From NCBI GenBank assembly GCA_020746875.1, contig JAGTJL010000004.1, positions 930,001-994,000 of the forward strand: 64,000 bases of DNA. The letters run 5' to 3'. A program made the translations under genes and the position numbers. Below are positions 23,910-34,335 of this stretch, in pieces. Source of the stretch: Rhexocercosporidium sp. MPI-PUGE-AT-0058. Its lineage: Eukaryota > Ascomycota > Leotiomycetes > Helotiales. The notes beneath the pieces are model-generated. The model had not been told where the DNA came from and ran no database searches. It saw nothing but the letters and a program-made list of their open reading frames with translations. Numbering within the stretch: the first letter of the stretch is position 1; each line of letters starts with the position of its first letter.

Positions 23910-24965
23910 TTATCCTGGAGGGAGAACGCTGGCGTCGACGATCTCGTCGGCGTCTTTGATCAGCTCGGCTTCGTTGGGGCCGTAGAGTGGGGAGCGGGGG
24001 AGGGCCATGAGACCTGTTCGTGCGGATTCGAGGATGCCGAAAGGGGAGATTAACTTCATGAAGGAGTCGATTCGGGTGGGCTTTGCGGAGCTATTGTATT
24101 CTTGTTAGTTGAGATCATGGTGTTATTTGGTAGGTTATGTCAGGTGAGTGTGAGGTTGAAGAGACCACTTACACCTCCACGATACAGCTATTCGTGCTGA
24201 TATCCAGAACCTTTCCACCGAACTGATGCGTGAAGTAAGTGATCGACTTCAGATGCTCATGCTTCAACCTCAACGCTTGACTCAGCGCCAATTTGCTGGG
24301 ATGGAAATCATTCGACTCTGAATTCCGCTGAGCCCATTCCTCTCCCTCCGCAACCTCCTCCTCACCCCCCGTAATCTCCCTGTGATGAGCCATCAACTCC
24401 TCAAAGTACTCCGGGCCAAGAATATTAATCTTCGCCAGTAACAGCTCGCGCTGAACCAACGGCGCCGTAGTATAGTCCAGAACAGCCCACACGGGTACTA
24501 GGTCCTCCAATTGGCGGCGGGCCTGCTCGACGACGCCGTCTTGACCGGAGAGCACGATGGTCATTCGGGAGAGGTCCTCGACTTCAGTGTTGCAGACGAC
24601 CAGGGAGTCGATGTTGAAGCCGCGCGCGGCGAGGATGCCTGATACGCGGGAGAGGACGCCGGGCTCATTCTGCACGAGGCAGTTGAGGATGTGTCGTTTG
24701 GGCGGTGCGCTGGAAGGTGAGGGTGTCTCGTAGAGGATGTTGGAGACGGCTGCTTGGGCGGACCAGGAGGGCGGTGCGTCGGAAGTTGGGAGGGGGTAGA
24801 CACGGCGGTGGAGAGCTTTGTATGCGAGTGCTGAGGTGGAGGAGGCTGTAGATTCGGAGCGTTGGTGGTGGAGGGGGTGAGCAGCGATGATGAGGTTGGT
24901 GCTCTGGAAGATGAAGAGCGAATTGCGCGGGTGGGGAGTGCGAAGAGGGCTTTTCTTGAAGCCAT
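23910..24965 (-). CDS. ILV6: Acetolactate synthase regulatory (small) subunit, mitochondrial; leader out of frame
   Basis: Exons 23910..24090 and 24173..24965 (minus), joined across an 82-nt intron with an ACTAAC branch. The protein body is typical ILV6: a paired ACT-type regulatory region starting KRHILNCLVQNEPGVLSRVS, then GRFNIDSLVV-like and LSRMTIV segments, the QFGGKVLDISTNSCIVEVS core, and GLMALPRSPLYG near the end. It binds Val and activates the catalytic subunit of branched-chain amino-acid synthesis in mitochondria. Oddity: the only sensible ATG (24965) starts an import-leader-like MASRKALFALPTRAIRSSSS in a frame one base off the body. The body frame has no ATG before the conserved domain, only a GTG at 24984, and no GT exists between 24965 and about 24803 to allow a standard intron. 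A one-base indel, sequence error or non-AUG start is implied. Confidence 0.88.
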
Positions 24966-25521
24966 TGCGAGGATTAGGGGCCACGGATGGCCGGTATAGT
25001 TGTTGGTTGAGTCTGCCTCCCTCCTGTGTGGCTCAATTGAGGAAAAGGGACGGAAAGTGAAGCTCGGTGAGTCAAGAGCAAAGCAGCACAGCAAAAAGTT
25101 GTGAAGTTGTGACCGACGGGAGCGAGACCGAGACCGCAGCTCTAGTGGATAAATTCAGGACTAGCTAGGCAGTCCCCAGACTTTCGCAGTAAATAGTGGG
25201 ACTTCGCCGTAAATAGTGGGGCTTGATAGGCCCGGCTACCGGCCTGAGGTACTTAGTCGGTCGAAGCGCTAGAACACACACTACACAACCACCCAGCTGG
25301 CTGACCCCTGCTCGGTCATCCAAGATCTCAGCCTCAAATTAATCTGCGAGGCAGACGAGCAGCCGAGCAGAGGAGATCATCTCTCGACTCAACACACCCA
25401 CTCACCCACTCACCTGCCCACCTTAACTTTCTCGCAGAACAAGCAACACTCTTTGCGACGCTATCACGTTCACTAGGGTCGCCGGCACTTTGTTACTTGG
25501 TCGAACGACGGAGTACCCAAG
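24966..25521. promoter_or_regulatory. Divergent promoter region, ILV6 and KHDC4-type gene
   Basis: 556 bp between divergent genes. Contains a tandem duplicated 20-mer (25187-25226, see repeat entry) and a CACTCACC-rich leader before the KH gene. Confidence 0.5.
25187..25226 (+). repeat. Tandem 20-bp direct repeat in promoter
   Basis: Two adjacent copies of a 20-mer of the form CGCAGTAAATAGTGGGACTT, differing at two positions. Copy number two; lies about 220 bp upstream of the ILV6 leader ATG and about 300 bp upstream of the KH-protein ATG. Could be a duplicated factor site; no known motif recognised. Confidence 0.7.
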
Positions 25522-27604
25522 ATGGATGATACAGAGAGACGGACGGCGAAGCGCTCGAGGTTCGACCAGAAGGAGCCAGAGCACAAGAGACATTCGAGAT
25601 TCGACCGACGGTCGCGTTCTCCTCCCGCTGTCAAGCCCGAGTCCACACGTAGCAGAAGTCCTCTTCCAAGAGCTTCTGATAGTCCTGCGCCCGAGCCCAA
25701 GAAGTCTTCTGCGGATCCAGCGGCTGCTGCAGGTATGGAGCGCAAATTTCTCACATTTCTATGCGCCATTCGCTGACATCTCGGTTCTAGCTGCGGCAGC
25801 TGCGAAAATCAATGCCCAGATTCAGGCCAAGAAGGGCATCCAACATGTCGACGTTCCTCCCATCCAGTCTACCCTGAGTCCAGGTGGAAAATCCGCATCT
25901 CCAGGTGCGTCGGGATCAGGCAACAGCGCAGCCTTGCTCAACGGTGAGATGTACATCGCAGACGGCGACTACATACGCGATATCGAGGTCAACGACCTGC
26001 GTAACCGCTACACACTGACAAAAGGCTCTACACAAAAGATGGTAAATACTCCTTATGTTAATATTCCACTGATACATCAGGCTCTTCTCCACCTCGATAT
26101 AGCAAAGTTTGCAGCAGACAGAATCCTTCATTCCCCGTTTCGTCATTTTTCCAAATTTAAACCAAGAGAAAAGTATTCTATATATAATGACTGCGAGATG
26201 CATACATCAGACGCTACTTTTTTGTTTCGGAGATTTTCAAGCTTACCTTCAAGCGCTATAGCACTACTACTCACTACTACAAACCCCTCATTGGCATCTG
26301 CTGACTCCCGCTGCGTGACATCTAGATCAAAGAAGAAACCGGTGCTGGTACGCTATACCTACCTATCAACTTAACGTTTTATAGAGCTTTCATGTTGACT
26401 TTTTAAGATGTCACTACGCGTGGAAATTATTATCCGGACAAGAGCATGGCCACTGCCGCTGTGAGTGCAGTTCCCATTGCTGTTGAAGAAGATAGCTGAC
26501 ATGGCGCAGAATCCGCCTCTATACCTCCACGTCACGAGCACGTCCAAGCTGGGACTCGAGCAAGCTGTTGCGAAAATCGAAGAACTAATGCAACAGGAAC
26601 TCCCGAACCTAGTTGATGAACGCCGATTCCGACGAAGAGAGCCAGAGCAGGTTGAGAGAGACGAGTTCGGCAGAGTAGGTAGTGTTCAGAGCCTCGGGGG
26701 AATTCTACTGACTTTCAACAGCGTAAATGGCCAGAGGAGAAGATCCCTATTGACTTTGAACCCGTTCCTGGTTTCAACCTGCGTGCTCAGGTTGTTGGCC
26801 ACGGTGGTATTTATGTCAAGCATATCCAACAGGAAACGCGGTGTCGTGTACAGATCAAGGGACGTGGTTCTGGATTCATGGAGCACGGTACTGGCCAAGA
26901 AAGTGATGAGCCCATGTACTTGCATGTTGCGTAAGTTCGGAATGATTCAGCACTTGATGATTTTACTGACTTCAAATAGCGGACCCGATCCAAATGAAGT
27001 CCAGAAGGCCAAGGAACTTTGTGAAGACTTGCTGAAGAATGTTAGAGAGCAGTACGAAGAGTTCAAGAACCGTCCACAACCTCAACGTGGCTATGGTGGT
27101 AGCACTGGATATGGAGGCGAGCGAGGCTACGGAGATCGTGCTCCTGACCGATCCAACTCTTATGGCGGTCGTGATCGGGACAATGGTGGTTATGGAGGCG
27201 GTTACAACAACTCCCCTGCACCACAATCAGGCGGAGCTATGAGTCCAACTACCCCTTCTGCACCTGGTGCTGGAAGTCCTACTGCAGCAGCTGACTACGC
27301 AGCCCAATACGCTCAGTACTATGCAGCTCAAGGCCAAAGTGGTCAGGATCCATACGCAGCTTATGGAGGTTATGCCGCATATGTCCAATACTATCAAGCC
27401 TACATGGCGCAGGTCGCAGCAGCTCAACAACAGCAAGGCCCACCTGGTGCGCCTGGTTCTGCTCCACCACCACCACCTAGTGAGGCCCCTCCTCCACCAC
27501 CTGGGGGTGCTCCCGGAAGTGGATATAATGCTGTAAGTCCTCCCCTGCGTACATCATCTCACAGTACTAACGAAAGGCAGGTTCCTCCTCCGCCAGGCAT
27601 GTAA
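25522..27604 (+). CDS. KH-domain RNA-binding protein, KHDC4/BLOM7 type
   Basis: Join 25522..25732, 25791..26041, 26326..26347, 26408..26460, 26510..26674, 26722..26930, 26980..27532, 27581..27604; 495 residues. N-terminal RS/Arg-rich segment, then AAAAAKINAQI, a first KH-like fold (about 130-205: TLTKGSTQKM, IKEETGADVTTRGNYY, ANPPLYLHVTS), a second KH fold (about 235-315: PGFNLRAQVVGHGGIYVKHI, RVQIKGRGSGF), and a Gly/Tyr-, Ala/Gln- and Pro-rich tail ending PPPPPGM-like. This layout matches KHDC4/BLOM7, a pre-mRNA splicing-associated factor; role inferred. Exon 3 is only 22 nt and the last exon 24 nt. The intron before exon 3 is long for this genome (284 nt). Branch sites CTGAC/CTAAC are visible in most introns. 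Confidence 0.9.
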
Positions 27605-27763
27605 TATGGTTTGCGTCCACGTTGATTTCTTTCTCCTCTCCCGCATTTCGAAAACTTGCATTGCTCTGGTAGGGTGGACGAAAAGGGTAGGATATTCTCA
27701 CTCAATAGAAAACAGGGTTTCTCTCTTTCACACGGGACCGATGACAGGGAACGCAGCAAGTAC

Positions 27764-28442
27764 TCAGTCAATAAGGTCAATTATAGCCAAGGCGTCTGCC
27801 CAATCTTCCGATCCTGTCTCGGGTTCTTCTTCTTCGTCCTTGTCCTTGAACGTGAGCCGTTGTCCATAGGAAATGCACAACTCTTCTCCAGCCTTGATGT
27901 CTCGAAGCGTGATGTATGTGACGAGGAGGTTCTTGACATCGCGATCCCAGCCGACGTTTTGGTGCATTGTTGAGTGGTTGAACATGCTTCCTAGTCCGAG
28001 AATGACTGCTTGGGTAGTGGTTGGTGCTTTGACACCTTGGGTATTCGCTCCAGCAGGAGGAGTGTATGGCCAATTGCTGCTACAAGTCAGCTGTGTGAAA
28101 CTCTCTCTATCCAGGCAATCATGTGATACTCACTATGTATAATTATACAACATCGTCTTCCTAACATGCTCCTCGTTCTCCACCGGATCCAACACCAAAA
28201 CAGGAGAAACTTCAAGAACCGTCCTTCCCGGAATATCCTTGCTAGCAAAAACACCCCTTCCTGTCCCCCAAATACGTTAGCAAAGCAACAACATGAGAGA
28301 CCTCTACTAGCCAGAGACAAGGTCACTTAGCCACACCTTTCGGCGTATCCATCACCAGAAGTAAACCCTCCGCTCTCTGCAATGGGATCCCAGCATCTAA
28401 ACTCTTCACCCCCTGGTTTGCATCATCCTCCATTTTAGCCAT
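27764..28442 (-). CDS. Small SET-domain protein
   Basis: Complement(join(27764..28079, 28134..28260, 28337..28442)); 182 residues. The sequence is nearly all SET domain: the N-terminal GRGVFASKDIPGRTVLEVSP strand block (about 36-56), then the catalytic core ILGLGSMFNHS (about 107-117) and the closing GEELCISYG (about 149-157) with the conserved Tyr. The tail is acidic. Such stand-alone fungal SET proteins are putative lysine methyltransferases of unknown substrate. There is no post-SET Cys cluster. Introns have GTGTGG and GTGAGT donors; the CTAAC branch in the first is clear. It converges on the KHDC4-type gene (159 bp between stops) and diverges from the TRAPPC13 gene. Confidence 0.85.
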
Positions 28443-28696
28443 ATTCGGACGTCCGGTAAACAATACCCTTGTACGAATTCAGTCAGATATGCGGAGGAGG
28501 GGTTCGATCCTGCTGGTTTTCGGGAAAGTTGCAGGCGGTGTGGAGCGGCAGAACGAGGCTACCTCAGCAACGCACCTCAACCTAGCTCACTTCCTTTACA
28601 TTTTACCGTTCGAGCTCTACCTCCCATATATTGCACGTCGATTCGCGGCATTATTTGTTCTAATACCCTGATACATGCCTTGAAGCCACTACTAAA

Positions 28697-29819
28697 ATGT
28701 CGCACCAACGGGGCGCCTCGACAGTCGACAGCATCAAAGAGCCCCATTCCGTCTCCCTCAAAGTCCTCAGGTAGATCCCCCTCTGCCACAACTTTCCGTC
28801 TCTCTAACAGAGAATTCAGACTCTCCCAACCCTCGCTCTCAATCCAACACCCCCTACCGACCCCTTCGCCTTCACCTTCACCAAGCACATCCCAATCCAA
28901 CTTTCCGACCCCCAACCCCACAGCATCCCTCGCCTATCCCTCCTCAAAACCAGACCTTTTCATCCTCTCACCCCTCCTCACCCTCCCACCAGCCTTCGGG
29001 TCTGCATATGTGGGCGAGACATTCTCGTGTACGCTCTGCGCCAACAATGAGATCCTACCTGGCTCCTCCTCTGCCGCAAAGATAATCACAAATGTGCGCA
29101 TCGAAGCCGAGATGAAGATTCCCAGCTCCGGCGTGCCTATAGCCCTCACACTAGGACCTGAATCCAGCTCCCCAAATACCAATGATAATGAGAATGGGGA
29201 ATCAGAGGACGGAGGTGAGAAGGATGCAGAGAAAGGAGCAGAGAAGGACCGCAACGGTGTAGATCTCTCGCCCACCCAAAGTCTCCAAAAAGTCGTCAAT
29301 TTCGACCTCAAGGAAGAAGGATCCCACGTCCTCGCCGTCACAGTAACATATTCCGAAACAACACCTACGAGCGGTCGGATCCGTACATTCAGGAAACTAT
29401 ACCAATTCGTCTGTAAAGGCTGTATGGTCGTGCGCACCAAGACCGGAGCTTTACCTTCAGGATCTGGATCGGGGGAGAAACAGAGGGGTAGGAGGTGGGC
29501 GCTTGAAGCGCAGTTGGAGAATTGTGGCGAGGAGATCATAACGCTAGACATGGTTGTGCTGGAGACGAGGGAAGGGTTTAGGAGTCAGGGGTTGAATTGG
29601 GAGGTTGTTGGCCCCGGGGAGGAGATGGAGAGACCAGTGCTTATGCCGGGGGATGTGCAGCAGGTTTGTTTTCTGGTGGAGGAGGTGGCCAGTGCTGAGG
29701 ATGCACCGGAGCCGGTGGATGGGAGGTTGGTGTTTGGGATTCTTAGTTTGGGGTGGAGGGGGGCGATGGGGAATAGAGGGTTTCTAAGTACGGGTGCTCT
29801 TGGGGCTAGGTTGAAATGA
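28697..29819 (+). CDS. TRAPP complex subunit 13 homologue (DUF974)
   Basis: Join 28697..28770, 28820..29819; 357 residues. N-terminal PHSVSLKVLRLSQPSLS block is split by a 49-nt intron with a CTAAC branch. Then a Pro/Ser-rich insert, FILSPLLTLPPAFGSAYVGE TFSC-type strand (the DUF974 hallmark), an acidic low-complexity loop at about 160-185, and beta-rich sequence (KVVNFDLKEEGSHVLAVTVT, RTFRKLYQF) to a short C terminus. TRAPPC13 belongs to the TRAPPII/III tether in ER-Golgi and autophagy traffic; in filamentous fungi it is a standard subunit. The ATG at 28697 is chosen since the alternative frame upstream has no ATG. GC content rises in the last 250 bases. Divergent from the SET gene with 254 bp between ATGs. 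Confidence 0.88.
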
Positions 29820-30369
29820 GGAACTCACTGGACATGTTATGATCTCGGGGTCTTGAGATGGTTCATGGCTAGCTGGCTCTGCAGGTATCCCCAGACCAAG
29901 TAATTGGGGGATGATAGAACCTCTCTGCATTCTAGCATTGCTAGCTCGATTGAGGGCTAAGTTCACCAGCTCTGCACCAGCGGCAGCCCAAGTTGCAAGC
30001 CGACAGCACCATGGGTTGGAAGTCACCAGAGACACTCCAAGGGATACCCTACCACATGAAGGGTCTGAACTCGTGGATTACAGTATACTTAGTTATTCTG
30101 GTTATATTTCTACTCGATCCAACGATGTAATACAAGAGAAGCCAAGCCCAAAACTCTTCAGAGGCAGAAGATCCGAATCAAAATATTTCCAGTACCATAT
30201 CGTTGAGTTGGCAAATGTAATACTATCTATCTATCGAGCTATTTTCAGCATTAGCTGTGCTTTGAAGCTTGACATCCCAAGATATCATCACTCATCACCT
30301 TTCCAAAATACTCTTCTTTGACCCGTGCTCAAATCCGCCCCGCGTGGTCTTCACTCCTACTTCCACACC
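29820..30369. other. Intergenic, no clear gene
   Basis: A 136-codon frame (29911-30321, plus) has no family resemblance. Nothing else seen. Confidence 0.5.
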
Positions 30370-30636
30370 CTACTCTTGATGTCCGTCAAAATCCATAGCC
30401 TTCTCATCACCGTCACGTTCCACCAAGTATATTTCCACCCTTCCCAGCCTTGGTCCTCGAACAATTAGCACCTAGTTACTTGGCACCTTCATGACTGAGG
30501 AGAGTAGAATTGGTTCTCTTTTCGTTGTTGTTTCATTAGTGGCGCTGTTGGTGGTAGATTCGGTCCTGGTATATGAGCCGATTTCGCTACGTCGGTGGGG
30601 CGAGGAATACCTCGTTTTAGAGCATCAACTCCCAGG
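30370..30636 (-). CDS. Coding-like exons of an unresolved unknown gene
   Basis: Two stretches on the minus strand have protein-like sequence and splice borders. 30591..30636 reads LGVDALKRGIPRPTD. 30370..30471 reads VLIVRGPRLGRVEIYLVERD then a short acidic end and TAG. They join in phase if a 119-nt intron (30472-30590, GTAGCG donor, CTAG acceptor) is removed. The intron itself is also open for 43 codons and looks coding (HIPGPNLPPTAPLMKQQ), so the 3' end may be alternative. The 5' part could not be found; an ATG at 30785 (CSFCGHIF) is in reach but phases do not fit. Product unknown. Confidence 0.3.
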
Positions 30637-32069
30637 CTTGGTATACAAATTAAGATGTGAAAAATAACTGTACAACATCAAGAGACAATTTTGATCGTGC
30701 CTTGTATTCCTAGAAGCCAAGAGGATGAACGTGTTGTTCGCATCAATGAAAAGATATGCCCACAGAAGCTGCACGATATCGACATAACAGCTCAGCAATT
30801 CAGGTAATAAGTAGAAGATCTCTCTCTATACTCCTAGCTTCAGGTCAGAATATAGTTTTCTAAGCGAATAGATCGCCTCCTAATAGGAGCGTTGCAGCCA
30901 ACAAACGAGAAGATACGCGGAGCGCCAAGACTCGCTTAGCGAGAATAAACATCAACAAAAACAACACGCCGAGTGAAAAAAGGAAACGTAAAAGGAATTC
31001 CCAACACCGCATCGAGCTCCTCACCTTCTCCTGTCCAAGGGGCCAAAAAGCTTTCCAGAAAAGAAGCAGTTTTTCTCAAATGAAAAAAAGAAAAAAAATA
31101 GGAAAAGTCGGCAAAACTCAACTGAAGGCCCACGCTCGGATGTGTGTGAGGTTCCAGCCTACAAACGTAATCGAATACGTTTTCCGTCGGTCGTATGCGT
31201 TTGCGAATCGTGGATGGAGTTACAACCGGCTAGGCCTGAACTACCCGGTGTGAGGGCTGCCGGTTGTGGTTGGAAAGTGACTATTTGGTTAGATATAGGA
31301 GACAGGGCAGAGGTGTGATTTTGCTGAGGTGGGAGGGAATGGAATTGGGTGTAGTGTGGTGGGGAAGTGATTGCTACTGCTGCAGGATGCTGCTATGATG
31401 AATGGTTTTGGATAGTTTTTGAGGGGGGTTTTGCTTCTTAGTGCGTACTTTCAGACTTAGATGTTGCTTGGTAGAGTAGAAGCTAGAGAGTTTTATTTGT
31501 CGAGGCATCATGAAGACAGTATTTGGAGTACATAAGTATAGTTAGTATGCGATAAAGCTCTAAAGCAGTCTACTGAATGTATGCCAGGGACAGTCTTCAA
31601 GTTTTGACCTGCTGTTCACTTAGGCTAGGGTTACAGGACCACTTCATCTACCTTCCAGTTTTCTTATTCTCAAGAGTAGAGTCTTATCTGATCAAACCAG
31701 CATCGATACTCTCTTACATACCTCCATTAATACACCAAGCCCCTCCAAGCGTACCAATTCGGCACCCAACCACATCGAGCCAACTATTCTAACCACACCC
31801 AAACCAGTCAAAGTTCTACTCAAACCGCCCATCGCTGACCTCGTCCCTCATCATCTTTGTCTTCCCCTCCCCCTCCCCCTCTCCTCAAACCCCTCAACAA
31901 CAACCCCACTGCTTTCTCATTCTTCTTCAGTGAGCTCACCATGACGAACAACCCCACTTCCCGTACTGTACATAAATCCGACAAATCCTCCTTATATCCC
32001 AAGAGCAGGGTGTGATACGGCGACAGTCGATGCCGATTTAAGCATAATCCATTTTCCTATTGCGGAGCT
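30637..32069. other. Intergenic, leader-like sequence
   Basis: 1.4 kb without a resolved gene. The minus strand of 30900-31500 is pyrimidine-rich and leader-like; the plus strand of 31700-31940 is CCCCTCC-rich. An ATG at 31941 (plus) opens 23 codons to a possible GT donor but does not join the next exon in phase. Confidence 0.4.
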
Positions 32070-32345
32070 ATGGTGGTGCGTAATCAGACTACTCACGAGC
32101 TCCTCCTCGCCCAGAATAAAGGTCAGTCTAGTTTATACTGTTTCCCCGACGCTCCTGTGAATTAAACGATATGGCTAGCCTGACTGACGACAGAATGGTG
32201 TGGCTTTATACAACGTGATGCTTCGGGGGAGATTTCGACTGTTGAGCCTGGTGGCTTCGAGGCCTGTCTTGTGCTGAGAGAAAAGAGCGAGCCTGGTGCT
32301 GTCACTATTATGGAGGGGGGGTTCCTCCTTGCTGAGATAAAGTAG
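32070..32345 (+). CDS. Small unknown protein, two exons, 67 residues
   Basis: Join 32070..32121, 32194..32345. The 72-nt intron has a GTCAGT donor and a CTGACTGAC branch just before the CAG acceptor. The protein runs from MVVRNQTTHELLLAQNKEW to GGFLLAEIK with balanced composition and no signal peptide or helix. Not recognised. Evidence is the good intron and protein-like composition only; it is too short to be sure. Confidence 0.4.
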
Positions 32346-32894
32346 ACTTATCTTAGACTCAACAGTGAGAGTCGCTGGCACGAGTTCACTGTGGACATGT
32401 GGCTATCTGAAATCAAGCTCGGGGCATTAGCATGTGGAGGGTATTCACTTGTAATTGGACATCACTTGTAATTGGACATCACTTGTAATTGGACATCACT
32501 TGTAATTGGACATCACTTGTAATTGGACATCGCTTGTCAAATTCGATATTGAGGGGGGTTCTACGGCCGTACAGATATCCTAAACAAAAGCTTGGCCGTA
32601 CAGAGGATTTAATGGGTATCTTGATCGCTATTCCTAGGAAATAAGTTTGCAGGTCAGTGTAAAACCCAACGGTATTGATGCTAAACCATTCTATGTCTTT
32701 TTACTAATACTTCTACGACACGGGCGCCTCTCCATGCAAGGCATATTGTGCAACCATCAGTACACTCGCTTGTCCTGTTACTATATGTTTATTCGTGTGC
32801 GTCATAATAATACAGTTCCCAACCCTTCCAGTACCAATAATCTTCTGGTGCTCTCTTAGACCTTAAGCCCATCTCTAACCACCATGAAGAATGT
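32346..32894. other. Intergenic with tandem repeat
   Basis: 549 bp, AT-rich; holds the 17-bp array listed separately. No gene seen. Confidence 0.6.
32446..32530 (+). repeat. 17-bp minisatellite, five perfect copies
   Basis: Five identical head-to-tail copies of CACTTGTAATTGGACAT followed by a degenerate sixth (CGCTTGTCAAATTCG). Each unit contains ATTGG (inverted CCAAT), so the array carries five CCAAT-type boxes at 17-bp spacing. The units are perfect, which points to recent expansion. Confidence 0.95.
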
Positions 32895-34335
32895 CTATTG
32901 TTCGGAGCGATGCATTCTGGCATTGACCTCGGGTTTCGATGATTTGTATCGTGCCTTGACAATGTGTTCTTGTCTTTTGTTGGCCGTCGGCTTTCCGACT
33001 TTCTTTGAAGGGGCGACTGTAGGCTTAGATGGGGTACGCCGTAGCTTGACAACGGGTGCCTGTTTTTGGTTGGCTATCGGGATCTCGACCTTCTGTGGAT
33101 GGGTAGGTTTTCCATTGACAATGCTGGGAAGCATATGTAGGCCTGGAGTTGAAGGGAAGTATCGAACTTCTTCAGTCTTGACTAATCCCACCTTTGAATC
33201 CTTCCTTGTTGTTATCTCGAGGCTTGTGTCTAGCTCTAGTGAATTTACGTTCTCTGCGTTGCCCTCTTCAAGCTTTGAAATGGTAATGGTGACCTCCTCG
33301 ATTTTCGCCCGAAGTGTTGTTCTCTTCTGTGTTAACTCGATGTATTTATTCCATTTGATCTACTCGGAGATATTAGCATATATACCTTTCACGGTAGTAA
33401 GACCATGTGAAGGCGAGAAATAGAGTGAGTGGAAATCTCCAAGGAAAGGCTCAACTGACCTGGTTTTCGTGTTGTAATCCAGATCGATTGATGAGATAGC
33501 TCGCTACACTCTTTCGGAGATCACTCCAATGGTCGTAGGCTTCTTGAAAGACGCTCGAATCATCTTTGCACGAGGGATTGTTGTACTGAATGATATTGAG
33601 TAAGTCGATTCCAGCTTCTGTCGCCTTCTTGATCTTTCTGAGATCCCAATCGTCTTGGAGTTCCCGTTGTTCGTTCGTAATGAAGTTACTACTTGTTATC
33701 AATTCCAATTGGAGCAGTATAAGTAAATCGCCAACTTACTCCTCACTCAAGCTGATCGTTAAGATATCCTTCTTCAAATCGGAGAGCTGGTTGATAAGGT
33801 CTCCCTTCAGCACCATGGCCTCCAACAACAGTAACTTTGACTCTGGCACAGTCACCAGCTTTGTCTTGGAGATGTCTTCCAGATGCTCCACGGTAATTGC
33901 GGGATCGCTTCTGCGGAGTAATATTGGCTTTCGTAGAGGTGTTTCTGCCATGCTCAGTTTGGCGGCTTTGAGCCGGAATGGGCTCCATTGTGATGGTGAG
34001 ACGGAGTGGAGCGATCGTGGGCATGGAAAAGGATAAGAAGGTTGAGTCGATCCAAGCCATTCGAGAATAGTATCTTGGGTGGGACTGCTTGGCATTATTG
34101 GGAAATCCGAGGGGAGCTCAGGCAGAAGAGGAATCCTTGCAGCACTTGCCTCGATCGATGCGGCTCTTTTTTCGAGATGCTTCTTGGCCAATCTCGCAGC
34201 TGTTGCAGCGAGGGGATTGTCCATGAGAGAAGGTCGCTCGAATGAGACTTCGATGGGAGGCTTGACGTGTGCTTTTGGGTCAGTGATTTCTGCGAAGTAT
34301 GCTTTCTCGCGTTGCGGCGCTGGCTGGCATTTCAT
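32895..34335 (-). CDS. Unknown coiled-coil protein, three exons
   Basis: Complement(join(32895..33359, 33460..33688, 33740..34335)); 429 residues. Not recognised. N-terminal 130 residues are Pro/Ala/Arg-rich; residues about 150-330 are helical and charged with Leu/Ile spacing suggesting a coiled coil (LLLEAMVLKGDLINQLSDLK, IELTQKRTTLRAKIEEVTI). The C-terminal 110 residues are Lys/Pro/Val-rich with a repeated KxVGKPTANK pattern and a basic end. Donors GTAAGT and GTCAGT and TAG acceptors join all three exons in phase. ATG at 34335 is the first in frame. The plus strand is also open over the last exon (32884-33423), but its hydrophobic reading has no start context. Confidence 0.6.

Noticed and set aside
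28495..28525. GGGGTTCGATCCTG resembling a tRNA T arm
   Set aside because: No matching acceptor stem or A box upstream; lies in the SET/TRAPPC13 divergent promoter.
32884..33423. 180-codon plus-strand frame starting at ATG
   Set aside because: Lies over a well-spliced minus-strand exon; hydrophobic reading is an antisense artefact.
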